Source: Nonomuraea sp. MG754425
Lineage (GTDB): Bacteria > Actinomycetota > Actinomycetes > Streptosporangiales > Streptosporangiaceae
DNA: 51,131 nucleotides
Assembly: GCF_021699195.1 (NCBI RefSeq)
Contig: NZ_SSXE01000049.1
Coordinates: forward strand, 1-51,131
Direction: 5' to 3'
Positions 39,973 to 47,741 of the stretch are shown one piece after another; the stretch's first letter is position 1, and every line of letters starts with the position of its first letter. A program made the translations under genes and the position numbers. Under the pieces are notes generated by a model. It had not been told where the DNA came from, did not search any database, and worked only from the letters and a program-made list of their open reading frames with translations.

Positions 39973-40479
39973 GTGAACACCGCTGAGCACGTGGAGCTGG
40001 CACGCGAGCTGATCCGCCTGGTCGAGACGCGGGTCGTCGATCCGCTGGAGATCCTGCTGGACCAGGGCGACGACCTGGGCGACGACCTGGGCGGCGAGCT
40101 GCGGGCGCGGCTGCGCGTCCAGGCCGAGGTCTGGGCCGCGCAACTGCTCGGCCCGGACGACCGGACGGCCGTCATGACGTCCGCGCGGCTGATCGCCGCG
40201 CTCTTCCCCGGCGACGGCCCGTTCGACCCGCCGGACGACTGGTGGCGCACCCCCTTCGGACGTGCCGTGGCCCGGCGGGCGGGGCACCCCGGAGCGCGGG
40301 CGGTGGGTTTCGCGACCGCGGCGGCGATGCTCGGCATCTCCCGGCAGGGCGTTCACGACCTCGTCAAGCGCGCGAAACTCGACCGGCACCCCGACGGCGG
40401 GGTGACGACCGAGTCGATCCGCGCCCGGCTCACCATCCCCAAGGAGCAGCGTGTCGCAGCACGACCGCACCATCACTGA
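39973..40479 (+). CDS. Small HTH DNA-binding protein
   Basis: These 168 residues have a C-terminal helix-turn-helix, GFATAAAMLGISRQGVHDLVKRAKLDRHPDGGVTTESIRARL (about 110-155). It is of the excisionase/MerR-like kind that often reads 'binds, then chooses' sites. The N-terminal 100 residues are acidic and helical (VELARELIRLVETRVVDPLEILLDQGDDLGDDLGGELRARL) without a known family. The start is GTG at 39973. The gene overlaps the alpha/beta-hydrolase gene by 29 bases, so they form one unit. A 14-bp palindrome in the promoter is its likely binding site. Confidence 0.7.
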   Translation: MNTAEHVELARELIRLVETRVVDPLEILLDQGDDLGDDLGGELRARLRVQAEVWAAQLLGPDDRTAVMTSARLIAALFPGDGPFDPPDDWWRTPFGRAVARRAGHPGARAVGFATAAAMLGISRQGVHDLVKRAKLDRHPDGGVTTESIRARLTIPKEQRVAARPHHH

Positions 40480-41317
40480 CCACACCGTCCCCCTCGCCGT
40501 GCGCGACCACGGCGGCGACGGCCCGCCCGTCCTGCTGCTGCACGGCCTGGGCGGCACGCTGGACGCCTGGACGGAGGTCGCACCGGCGCTGACGAAGGCG
40601 CACCGGGTGGTCTCCGTGGACCTGCGCGGCCACGGCCTGTCCGGCGACGCCCCCTGGGAGTGGGACGCGGTCCTGGCCGACGTCGAGACGGTGGCAGCCC
40701 GCCTGGACCTGGGCGCTCCGGCGATCGTCGGCCATTCGCTGGGCGGGATGCTGGCCGTCCTGTGGGCGACGCGCCACCCGGAGTGCCCGGCCGTCGTCAA
40801 CCTCGACGGGCTGCGTTCGGCCGAGAACGACCCGGCCAACTATCCCGGCATGGACCCGGCCGCGCTGGAGCGGGAGCTGGCCCAGCTCAAGGCGATCTTC
40901 GACGCGCAGGAGGCGGCGATGGGCCGGCCGCTGCCGCCCGAGCAGGCCGCCGCGCTCCCCCCGCGCTCGGTGACCGTCGTGGGCGGTGACAGTTACCTGC
41001 GTCCGGGCCCGGAGCTGCTGGCCGCCGTCCGCTACTCGCCGCTGTTCCGTGACACGATCCCGTCGCTGCCCGGGGTGCGCTGCCCGGCGCTGGTGGTGCT
41101 GCCCACCCAGGACCCGCCGGGCATGCCGGGCGGCGAGCTCATGGCGGCGCTGCGCCGTGGGGTGCGCCGCGACCTGGCTCCCGTCACCGAGGCGCACCCG
41201 CACATCCGGGTCGTCGAGCTGGCGGCCAGCCACAACATGGTGCAGGAACGACCCGGTGAGGTGGCGGGGCTGATCGTGGAGTTCCTCGGCTCGCGGGAGT
41301 CCGCCGCGACCCGCTGA
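40451..41317 (+). CDS. Alpha/beta hydrolase
   Basis: This 288-residue serine hydrolase has an oxyanion HG (LLLHGLGGTLDAW) and a nucleophile elbow GHSLGG (Ser96). The acid is probably in VVLPTQDPPG and the His in SHNMVQERP. VVSVDLRGHGLSGD is the standard esterase/lactonase-type strand. The GTG start at 40451 has AAGGAG at good spacing and lies inside the upstream HTH gene. The substrate is unknown. Confidence 0.86.
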   Translation: MSQHDRTITDHTVPLAVRDHGGDGPPVLLLHGLGGTLDAWTEVAPALTKAHRVVSVDLRGHGLSGDAPWEWDAVLADVETVAARLDLGAPAIVGHSLGGMLAVLWATRHPECPAVVNLDGLRSAENDPANYPGMDPAALERELAQLKAIFDAQEAAMGRPLPPEQAAALPPRSVTVVGGDSYLRPGPELLAAVRYSPLFRDTIPSLPGVRCPALVVLPTQDPPGMPGGELMAALRRGVRRDLAPVTEAHPHIRVVELAASHNMVQERPGEVAGLIVEFLGSRESAATR

Positions 41318-41358
41318 TCGGGCGAGTTGCCCGGGCCCACGGGCCTCCCGTTCTCCGG

Positions 41359-42396
41359 TCAGCGGCGGCCCGGGACGAGGTGGGCGGCGCGCAGTTCTTC
41401 GGCGGCGAGTGCGGCGTACTGGTGGGCGCCGTACTCGGACAGGTGGGTGTTGTCGCCGTTGATGTCGGTGAGGTAGATCGGCTTGGAGCCCTCGGGGCCG
41501 AGGGATTCGACGAGTTGCCGGGTGCGGGCGGTGAGGTCGATCAGCGGGACGTTCTCGGCGGCGGCGACCGCCCTGGTCTCGGCGGGCAGGTTCACGTCAC
41601 CGTGGATGATGAGGCCGAGGTCGTTGAGCCGGCTGCCCTCGAAGCGGCGCCGCACGATCGAGGTGACCAGCACCGGACGGCCGCCCCGCTCGCGCACCCC
41701 GGCCACCATGGCCGACAGGTTGGCCCGGAAGTCCTCGGCGGTGGTGCTCTTGTCGTTGTGCCCGAACTGGATCAGCACCAGATCACCACGCTGGATCTGC
41801 TGCTGCAACGCGGGGAAGAACGCCTCACCGTTCAGGAAGCTCACACTGCTCTCCCCGCTGTCGGCGTGGTTGACCACCGACAGGCCACGCCCGAGCAAGG
41901 ACGGCAGCGCCTGGCCCCACCCGAAGTACGGGTAACCGTCCTGGTCACAGGCGGTGGAATCACCGGCGATGAACAGACGCCGGGGCCGGTGCGCCGGTCG
42001 CAGCACGATCTCGGCCACGCGCGGGGCGGGGCCGTCGAAGGTCAGCGTCAGGCCGGGGGTGCCGACCGGGCCGGTGGGCTGGCCCTGGGGTTCGCGGACG
42101 TTGACGGTGAAGGCACGCCGGGCGAACGCACCCGCCTCGGTGGCGGTGACCGGCACCATCGAACGCCTCGTCTCGGCGTGCACCGAGGTCTGCGCGGCGG
42201 ACGCCGCGTCCCCGAGCACCACCGTCACGTCGTAGTCGCCGGTGGGGACGTCGAACGTGCAGACGATCGGCGACTCGCCGGTGCAGTGCGACGCCAGGTC
42301 CTCGCCCGGCCGGGACCGCCCGTCAGCGAGGGCGAGTGGACTGATCGTCAAAGGGGCGAGCAGGGCGACGGTGGCGAGCAGGATGCGGTGTCTCAC
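41359..42396 (-). CDS. Secreted SGNH hydrolase, rhamnogalacturonan-acetylesterase-like (CE12)
   Basis: This 345-residue exported esterase should deacetylate pectic rhamnogalacturonan or a similar polymer. Signal peptide is MRHRILLATVALLAPLTISPLALA-DG. A beta domain (about 40-135) precedes the SGNH core: block I FIAGDSTACDQDGYPYFGWGQ (Ser147), block II NHADSGESSVSF, block III IQFGHND (Asn214), and block V DNTHLSEYGAHQYA with the catalytic Asp and His. This arrangement is the CE12 pattern. The GTG start at 42396 has AGGAGG; longer frames give no signal peptide. A LacI-type operator of a different sequence class lies directly upstream, so it is under separate sugar control. Confidence 0.85.
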   Translation of the reverse strand: MRHRILLATVALLAPLTISPLALADGRSRPGEDLASHCTGESPIVCTFDVPTGDYDVTVVLGDAASAAQTSVHAETRRSMVPVTATEAGAFARRAFTVNVREPQGQPTGPVGTPGLTLTFDGPAPRVAEIVLRPAHRPRRLFIAGDSTACDQDGYPYFGWGQALPSLLGRGLSVVNHADSGESSVSFLNGEAFFPALQQQIQRGDLVLIQFGHNDKSTTAEDFRANLSAMVAGVRERGGRPVLVTSIVRRRFEGSRLNDLGLIIHGDVNLPAETRAVAAAENVPLIDLTARTRQLVESLGPEGSKPIYLTDINGDNTHLSEYGAHQYAALAAEELRAAHLVPGRR

Positions 42397-42409
42397 GGGG
42401 GGCCTCCTG

Positions 42410-42423
42410 GGTAAGCGCTTTCC
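42410..42423. promoter_or_regulatory. LacI-type operator ahead of the acetylesterase gene
   Basis: GGTAAGCGCTTTCC is symmetric at 12 of 14 positions around the AAGCGCTT core typical of many actinomycete LacI regulators. It ends 14 bases before the GTG start. It differs from the TTGAAACGTTTCAA class, so another LacI protein, not encoded here, is implied. Confidence 0.6.
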
Positions 42424-42656
42424 GAAGGGGTGCGGAACTGCGGTTCGACGGAGAGGTGAGGTCGGCTGCCGATCGGCCCGGCGTCGCAACATGTGCGAGA
42501 TCTGCCGGACATCTGGATTTAAACGGTTTCTGCCGTATTACGCAAGATAGATCGCTCGATTCCATCGACGGTCTCTGTATCCATGCAGGTAAAGAGAGAA
42601 TCGACGGTCGGGGTGCCTTCTTGGGTCACCAGTTCAGATCGCACGCGTGAAAGCGG
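42424..42656. other. AT-richer intergenic region
   Basis: No gene is supported in these 233 bases. They hold AAACGGTTT (42521-42529), a small palindrome, and two direct copies of ATCGACGGTC (42564 and 42600). The region probably contains the acetylesterase promoter. Confidence 0.5.
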
Positions 42657-43205
42657 TTAAACCTTGCCTTCAGCCTGGTCGCCCACCTGCCCGGCCGCGT
42701 CGGCGTCGCCGAGCCCGGCGACCAGCTCGCGCAGCAGGCCGGCGAGCTGGTCGCGGCGCTCCGGCGCGAGGTGGCCCACGAGACGGTCCTCGGCCGTGAG
42801 CAGGCCGGAGACGACGCGGTCGAGCAGCGCGCCGCCCGCGTCGGTGAGGGTGACGGCACGCGCGTGGTAGCCCGACCCGGCGGTGGCGCGCTCGACCAGG
42901 CCGTCCTTCGCCGCCCGCGCCACCCGCTGGGTGATCGCGCCGCGCGTCACCATGCACGCTTCGGCGAGTTCCCCCGGGCTCATCCGGTACGGCGGCCCGG
43001 AGCGGCGCAGCGTCGAGAGCAGGTCGAGGGTGGCCACGTCCACGCCCAGGCTCGCGAGCAGGCGGCGGCGCTCGTCGCCGAAGGTCTTGGCCGCCCACCA
43101 GATCCGGGTGATGATCCCGATGGACTCCACCGGGACGCCCGGCAGCTCGCGCCGCCAGGCGTCCTGGATGTCGTCGGCGCGGTCGCGCGGCGGCTCACCG
43201 GCCAC
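42657..43205 (-). CDS. MarR-family transcriptional regulator
   Basis: This 182-residue winged-HTH protein contains GVDVATLDLLSTLRRSGPPYRMSPGELAEACMVTRGAITQRVARAAKDGLVERATAGSGYHARAVTLTDAGGALLDRV, the MarR HTH and wing. The start is GTG at 43205, eleven bases inside the SDR gene, so the two are co-translated. The operator candidate ACTTTAG-GT-CTAAAGT lies ahead of the SDR gene, and the protein probably represses its own unit and the divergent tautomerase. The ligand is unknown. Confidence 0.85.
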   Translation of the reverse strand: MAGEPPRDRADDIQDAWRRELPGVPVESIGIITRIWWAAKTFGDERRRLLASLGVDVATLDLLSTLRRSGPPYRMSPGELAEACMVTRGAITQRVARAAKDGLVERATAGSGYHARAVTLTDAGGALLDRVVSGLLTAEDRLVGHLAPERRDQLAGLLRELVAGLGDADAAGQVGDQAEGKV

Positions 43206-43908
43206 GTTCGGCCCCGCCGTTCACCTGGACGATCTGCGCGGTCACGTACCCGCCGCCGGGCGAGGCGAGCCAGTGCACGGTCTCCGCGACGTCCTGCGGG
43301 GTCCCGGCGCGGCCGGTGTGCGTCTGGCCGACGAGCCGCGCGCGCCGCTCGTCGCTCATGCCGCCGCCGAAGAACTCGGTGTCCTCGACGAACCCGGGCG
43401 CGACCACGTTCACCGTGATGCCGCGCGGCCCGAGGGCGGCGGCGAGGTCGAACGCGTACGGGTGCAGGGCCGCCTTCATGGGGCCGTACGAGTTGCCGCC
43501 CGAACCGCGCAGGGCGGCGATCGAGGAGACGAACACCACCCGGCCGGACGGGTTCAGCAGATCACGCAGCGCCTCGGTCGGCAGCACGGACGTCAGCACG
43601 TTGGCCAGGAAGTTGTCCGTCCACCGCTCCGCGACGCCGCCGCTGCCCTCGGCGTTGCCGCCCGCGTTGTTGACCAGCACGTCGATCGTGCCGAACCGGT
43701 CGGCCAGGACGGCACGCACCCGCTCGACCTGCTCGGGGTCACTGAGATCGGCCGGCAGCGCGGTGCCACCGATCTCGGCGGCGGCCTTCTCCAGCACGTC
43801 GGCGCGGCGGCCGACGATCACCACCCGGTCGCCGTCGGCCGCGAACCGCGCCGCGATCGCCTTGCCGATGCCGGTGCCGCCGCCGGTCACCACCGTCGTC
43901 CTCGCCAT
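43195..43908 (-). CDS. SDR-family NAD(P)-dependent oxidoreductase
   Basis: This 237-residue classical short-chain dehydrogenase has the cofactor motif TGGGTGIG (about 8-15), NNAGG, catalytic Ser in VFVSSIAALRG, and YxxxK in SYGPMKAAL. VVAPGFVEDTEFF follows. GRR after strand 2 (IVGRRADVL) favours NADP. AAGGGG precedes the ATG at 43908. It is first gene of the MarR unit and divergent from the tautomerase, sharing a palindrome-rich promoter region. The substrate is unknown. Confidence 0.88.
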   Translation of the reverse strand: MARTTVVTGGGTGIGKAIAARFAADGDRVVIVGRRADVLEKAAAEIGGTALPADLSDPEQVERVRAVLADRFGTIDVLVNNAGGNAEGSGGVAERWTDNFLANVLTSVLPTEALRDLLNPSGRVVFVSSIAALRGSGGNSYGPMKAALHPYAFDLAAALGPRGITVNVVAPGFVEDTEFFGGGMSDERRARLVGQTHTGRAGTPQDVAETVHWLASPGGGYVTAQIVQVNGGAERGR

Positions 43909-43921
43909 CTCGATCCCCTTA

Positions 43922-44002
43922 ACTTTAGGTCTAAAGTCACTCTACCGCCGCCAGGAGCCGATTGACCGGGCGACGGCTCGCCGATTATCTTTGCTCTTAA
44001 AG
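43922..44002. promoter_or_regulatory. Divergent promoter region with MarR-type operators
   Basis: ACTTTAG-GT-CTAAAGT (43922-43937) is a perfect inverted repeat 13 bases before the SDR start. On the plus strand TTGACC (43962-43967) and TTATCT (43985-43990) are 17 bases apart, a good promoter for the tautomerase. CTTT-N6-AAAG (43989-44002) covers its start point and resembles the first site. Confidence 0.7.
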
Positions 44003-44032
44003 CTAATTTGGCAACAAAGAGGAGATATCGTC

Positions 44033-44419
44033 ATGCCCCATCTCACGGTCCGGGCCATGGAGCCGCAGCTCCAGGGCAACGAATCAGCCCTCATCGCCGC
44101 GCTGACCGAGGCGGTGGTCAGCGTGTACGGCGAGTGGGCGCGCGACATCGCGGTGATCCACCTGGACGGCGTGCCCGCCGGACGGTGGGGCCTGCGGGGC
44201 GAGCCGGTGGACGAGGCCGCGCCCGCCGTCCTGTTCGGCATCCGCGAGGCGGCGCTCACCCGTCCCGACAGCGGGGAACTCGCCGCCAGGCTGGTGCGCG
44301 CGGTCACCGACGCCGTCGCCGGCGTCCTCGGGGCGCACCTGCGTGACGCCGTCACGGTCGAGCTGGTCGCGACCCCGGCCGGCCGCACCGCGATCGGCGG
44401 CGTGATCGTCGACGCCTGA
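44033..44419 (+). CDS. Tautomerase-superfamily (4-oxalocrotonate tautomerase/MIF-like) protein
   Basis: This 128-residue protein begins MPHLTVRAME, so removal of Met exposes the catalytic Pro1 of the tautomerase superfamily. LIAALTEAVVSVYG and the later ELAARLVRAVTDAVAGVLGAHLRDAVTVELV suggest two beta-alpha-beta halves in one chain. The second half cannot have an N-terminal Pro. GGAG lies 11 bases before the ATG. It is controlled from the region shared with the SDR/MarR unit. A role in isomerising an unsaturated keto acid or aldehyde is plausible, but the substrate is unknown. Confidence 0.8.
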   Translation: MPHLTVRAMEPQLQGNESALIAALTEAVVSVYGEWARDIAVIHLDGVPAGRWGLRGEPVDEAAPAVLFGIREAALTRPDSGELAARLVRAVTDAVAGVLGAHLRDAVTVELVATPAGRTAIGGVIVDA

Positions 44420-44432
44420 TCTTCATGACAGC

Positions 44433-44500
44433 ATGATGACGCCATAGCCGTCCGCCCCGGCGCTTGCGATGGCGTCATGATGATGCCATCATGACGCCAT
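44433..44500. promoter_or_regulatory. Large operator touching the start codon of the RHH gene
   Basis: ATGGCGTCATGATG (44469-44482) and CATCATGACGCCAT (44487-44500) are perfect 14-bp arms around ATGC. The right arm supplies the first two bases of the ATG at 44499. A third, nearly identical half-site CATGATGACGCCAT lies at 44432-44445. TTGCGA (44464) and CATCAT (44487) are 17 bases apart and would give a leaderless transcript. Confidence 0.8.
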
Positions 44501-45023
44501 GGACCTTGCGCCGTATGTCGATCACCTTCGCCGCGAGCTGGCGCTCGCCGCCGGGGCGGGCGGCGAGGAAACGCGGGCGCTGGCGGAGCGGCTCGCCTCC
44601 ACGCTCGAATCGGCCACCCGGCTCGCGCTGCTGGAGGCGCTGTCAGCCGCCGCGGACGAGATCACCCACGACCTCGCGCCGGGCTCGGTCGAGGTGCGCC
44701 TGCGCGGGCGCGACCCCGCCTTCGTCGTGACGTCACCGCCGAGCATCCACGCGTACGCGGAGGAGGAGGGCGAGCCCCCGCCGCCGCCTCCCCCGCCCCC
44801 TGCCCCGGACACCGAGGAGGGCGGCACGTCCCGGATCTCGCTCCGGGTTCCCGAGCACCTGAAACCGCGCATCGAGGAGGCCGCCGCCGGCGACGGGCTG
44901 TCGGTCAACGCCTGGCTGGTGCGCGCCGTCTCCGCCGCGCTCGACCCCGGCGACGCGGGCCGCCGCTCCGCACGGCGTCCGGCCCAGCAGAGCGGCAACC
45001 GCTACACCGGCTGGGTGCGCTGA
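44499..45023 (+). CDS. RHH-domain (HicB-antitoxin-like) regulator
   Basis: This 174-residue protein has a C-terminal ribbon-helix-helix: TSRISLRVPEHLKPRIEEAAAGDGLSVNAWLVRAVSAAL (about 109-147). The N-terminal part is helical ([54 protein letters not shown]). A run of prolines (about 91-100) links the two. No HicA-like toxin is nearby, so a dedicated regulator is more likely than an antitoxin. It heads the DUF4097/ABC operon, and the 32-bp inverted repeat over its start codon is a natural autoregulatory site. RHH proteins bind such symmetric repeats as dimers of dimers. Confidence 0.78.
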   Translation: MDLAPYVDHLRRELALAAGAGGEETRALAERLASTLESATRLALLEALSAAADEITHDLAPGSVEVRLRGRDPAFVVTSPPSIHAYAEEEGEPPPPPPPPPAPDTEEGGTSRISLRVPEHLKPRIEEAAAGDGLSVNAWLVRAVSAALDPGDAGRRSARRPAQQSGNRYTGWVR

Positions 45024-45052
45024 TGACCACCATCCACGACAGGGGAACCGGC

Positions 45053-45958
45053 ATGCCGACCTTCGACACCCCCGCGCCCATCGTCGTCGTCATCGACGCG
45101 GCGAACGCCACCGTCCGGATCAACGCGGGCGAGCGCGCCGACACCGTCGTCGAGGTGCGACCGAGCAGCGAGCACAACGACGCCGACGTGCAGGCGGCCC
45201 GGCACACCGAGGTCGACTGCGCCGACGGCGTGCTCACCGTGCGGGCCGGCGTGGCGCAGGCCGGCGCGGGCTTCGGCTGGGGCCTGTCGTTCGACAAGCT
45301 CGTCGAGTCGCCGTCGAACTGGGCGCGCGCGCTGCTGCTCGGCTCCGGCTCGGTCGAGGTGACGATCAGCCTGCCGGCCGGCTCCCGCCTCGACGTCAAG
45401 GCGGCGGGCGGCCTGCTGTGCCGGGGGCCGCTCGGCGAGGTGGCGGCGACCACGTCCCACGGCGACATCCGCGTCGAGCAGGCGGGCCGGCTGCGGGTGC
45501 GCAGCACCTACGGCGACGTCTCGGTCACCCGCGCGTCCGGGCACGCCGAGGTCACCACGACCCACGGCGGCATCCACCTCGGCGAGATCGACGGCACCGC
45601 CTCGGTCAAGACCTCCCACGGTGACGTCCGTCTCGGCGAGGTGACCGGCGAGCTACGGCTCAACAGCGCCCACGGCGACATCAGCGTCGACCGCGCGCTG
45701 GCCGACGTCACCGCCAGAACCTCCTACGCCGGGCTGGCGATCGGCGAGGTGGTGTCCGGCTCGATCGTCATGGACACCACGGGCGGCGGCCTCGACCTCG
45801 GTGTCCGGGAGGGCAGCGCCGCCTGGCTGGACGTCAGCTCCACCTACGGCACCGTCGACGTCTCCCTCGCCGCCGCCGACGCCCCCGGCCCGTCCGGACC
45901 GGTCGTCGAGGTGCGGGCGCACACCACACACGGCGACATCGCCATCCACCGTTCCTGA
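45053..45958 (+). CDS. DUF4097 beta-strand-repeat protein
   Basis: These 301 residues are built mainly from a repeating beta unit of about 20 residues with HGDI/YGDV turns: TTSHGDIRVEQAG, STYGDVSVTRASG, TTHGGIHLGEIDG, TSHGDVRLGEVTG and SAHGDISVDRAL. This should form a right-handed beta-helix-like surface. There is no signal peptide. The start MPTFDTPAP at 45053 has AGGGG at spacing 7 and is the usual N terminus of the family. A further ATG at 45023 overlaps the RHH stop (TGATG). The role is unknown; the family often neighbours sensory or transport genes. Confidence 0.82.
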   Translation: MPTFDTPAPIVVVIDAANATVRINAGERADTVVEVRPSSEHNDADVQAARHTEVDCADGVLTVRAGVAQAGAGFGWGLSFDKLVESPSNWARALLLGSGSVEVTISLPAGSRLDVKAAGGLLCRGPLGEVAATTSHGDIRVEQAGRLRVRSTYGDVSVTRASGHAEVTTTHGGIHLGEIDGTASVKTSHGDVRLGEVTGELRLNSAHGDISVDRALADVTARTSYAGLAIGEVVSGSIVMDTTGGGLDLGVREGSAAWLDVSSTYGTVDVSLAAADAPGPSGPVVEVRAHTTHGDIAIHRS

Positions 45959-45975
45959 CAAGCGAGGAGAATCTC

Positions 45976-46941
45976 ATGGCTGACGCGATCGTCGCCGAGG
46001 GCCTGGTCAAGAAGTACGGCGGCGTGACAGCGCTCGACGGCATGGAGCTGAGCGTCCCCGAGGGGACGGTGCTCGGGCTGCTCGGCCCGAACGGCGCAGG
46101 GAAGACCACGACCGTGCGAATCCTGACCACCCTGCTCGAACCGGACGCCGGGCGCGCCACGGTGGCCGGCTACGACGTCGTACGCGAGGCCGCCGAACTG
46201 CGCGCCCACATCGGCGCCTGCGGCCAGTACGCCGCCGTCGACGACCACCTCACCGGCGCCGAGAACCTGGAGATGATCGGCCGCCTCTACCACCTCGGCG
46301 CCGCGCGCAGCCGGCGGCGCGCCCGCGAGTTACTGGACCGCTTCGACCTGACCGACGCGGCCGACCGGCCCGCGCAGGGCTACTCCGGCGGCATGCGACG
46401 CCGGCTCGACCTGGCCGGCGCGCTGGTCGCCGACCCGCCCGTGCTCTTCCTCGACGAGCCCACCACCGGGCTCGACCCCCGGGCCAGGATCGGCCTGTGG
46501 GACGTCGTCGCCGAACTCGTCGATCGGGGCACGACGGTGCTGCTCACCACCCAGTACCTCGAGGAGGCCGACCGGCTCGCCGACAGCATCGCGGTGGTCG
46601 ACCACGGCCGGGTGATCGCGCGCGGCACCGCCGACGAGCTGAAGGACCAGGTCGGCGGCGACCGCATCCAGCTCTCCCTGACAGACACGGCCAGCCTGGA
46701 GAGCGCCGCCAGGACACTCGCCCCGCTGGCCGTCGGCGAGATGCGGATCGACGCCGCCGCCCTGCGGGTGACGGTCCCGGTGACCGGCGGCGCCGCCGCG
46801 CTCACCCGCGCGCTCGGCCACCTGGCGGCCGAGCGGATCACCGTGAACGACGCCGGCCTGCGCCGGCCCACCCTCGACGAGGTGTTCCTCAGCCTGACCG
46901 GGCACCGGCCCGACACGAAGATCGAGGAGAGCGTCCGATGA
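45976..46941 (+). CDS. DrrA-like ABC exporter ATPase
   Basis: This 321-residue nucleotide-binding subunit is of the daunorubicin-resistance DrrA family. Walker A is GPNGAGKTT (about 36-44), the Q-loop CGQYAAVDDHLT, the signature YSGGMRRRLDLAGAL, Walker B VLFLDEPTTGLDPR, and the switch His is replaced in LLTTQYLEEADRL as in DrrA. The C-terminal domain ends LRRPTLDEVFLSLTGH, another DrrA mark. An AGGAG-type site precedes the ATG at 45976. The stop overlaps the permease start (ATGA). It powers export of a hydrophobic compound or lipid with the next gene product. Confidence 0.92.
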   Translation: MADAIVAEGLVKKYGGVTALDGMELSVPEGTVLGLLGPNGAGKTTTVRILTTLLEPDAGRATVAGYDVVREAAELRAHIGACGQYAAVDDHLTGAENLEMIGRLYHLGAARSRRRARELLDRFDLTDAADRPAQGYSGGMRRRLDLAGALVADPPVLFLDEPTTGLDPRARIGLWDVVAELVDRGTTVLLTTQYLEEADRLADSIAVVDHGRVIARGTADELKDQVGGDRIQLSLTDTASLESAARTLAPLAVGEMRIDAAALRVTVPVTGGAAALTRALGHLAAERITVNDAGLRRPTLDEVFLSLTGHRPDTKIEESVR

Positions 46942-47741
46942 ACGCCCTGCACCTGGCCGTCGCCGACGGCATGACGATCGCCAGGCGCAACGCGCTGAAG
47001 ATCCGCAGAGCCCCCGACCTGCTGGGCGGCGTGGTGATGCTGCCCATCGTGTTCGTGCTGCTGTTCACCTTCGTCTTCGGCAGCATGATCAGCCTGCCCG
47101 GCATGTCGTACGGGGAGTACCTGCTTCCCGGGATCTTCGTCATGACGATCGTCTCCAGCGGGCAGATCACCGGCTACACGCTGACTCAAGACCTGCGCAA
47201 GGGCGTCTTCGACCGGTTCCGCACCCTGCCGATGTCGCCGTCGGCGGTGCTCACCGGGCAGACCGTCGCCGACGTGATCATGAATCTGACCAGCATCGTC
47301 ACCATGGCGCTGGTCGGGCTGCTGGTCGGATGGCGCATCCACTCCTCGCCCGTCGAGGCCGCGCTCGGGTTCCTCATGCTGCTGCTGTTCGCGTACGCGT
47401 TCTCGTGGGTGACGGCGACGGTCGCGCTGGCCCTGCGCACGCCGGAGGTCTTCAACAACGTGGCCACGATCATGTCGTTCCCGATGGTGTTCCTGTCCAA
47501 CGCCTTCGTCGACAGCACGCGCCTGCCGGGGCCGCTGCGGCCGATCGCCGAGTGGAACCCGGTCTCGACGCTCGTCCAGGCCGCCCGCGAGCTGTTCGGC
47601 AACACCAGCCCCGCCCTCCCCGTGCCCGATGCCTGGCCGCTGCGGCACGCGGTCCCCGTGTCGCTGCTCTGGTCGGTCCTGCTCCTGATCGTGTTCGTGC
47701 CGCTGGCCACGCGGCTGTACCGGAAGGCGGCCGGCCGATGA
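46938..47741 (+). CDS. DrrB-like ABC-2 exporter permease
   Basis: This 267-residue membrane protein has six TM helices of the ABC-2 type: LLGGVVMLPIVFVLLFTFVFG, YLLPGIFVMTIVSSGQITGYTL, DVIMNLTSIVTMALVGLLVG, ALGFLMLLLFAYAFSWVTATVAL, NNVATIMSFPMVFLSNAFVD and VPVSLLWSVLLLIVFVPLAT. KGVFDRFRTLPMSPSAVLTG is the conserved cytoplasmic loop of DrrB. ATGA overlaps join it to the ATPase and the DUF1707 gene, so all three are co-translated. Confidence 0.92.
   Translation: MNALHLAVADGMTIARRNALKIRRAPDLLGGVVMLPIVFVLLFTFVFGSMISLPGMSYGEYLLPGIFVMTIVSSGQITGYTLTQDLRKGVFDRFRTLPMSPSAVLTGQTVADVIMNLTSIVTMALVGLLVGWRIHSSPVEAALGFLMLLLFAYAFSWVTATVALALRTPEVFNNVATIMSFPMVFLSNAFVDSTRLPGPLRPIAEWNPVSTLVQAARELFGNTSPALPVPDAWPLRHAVPVSLLWSVLLLIVFVPLATRLYRKAAGR

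Noticed and set aside
44499..45023. HicAB toxin-antitoxin system
   Set aside because: The RHH domain is HicB-like, but no HicA-like small toxin gene is adjacent; the following genes are DUF4097 and an ABC exporter.
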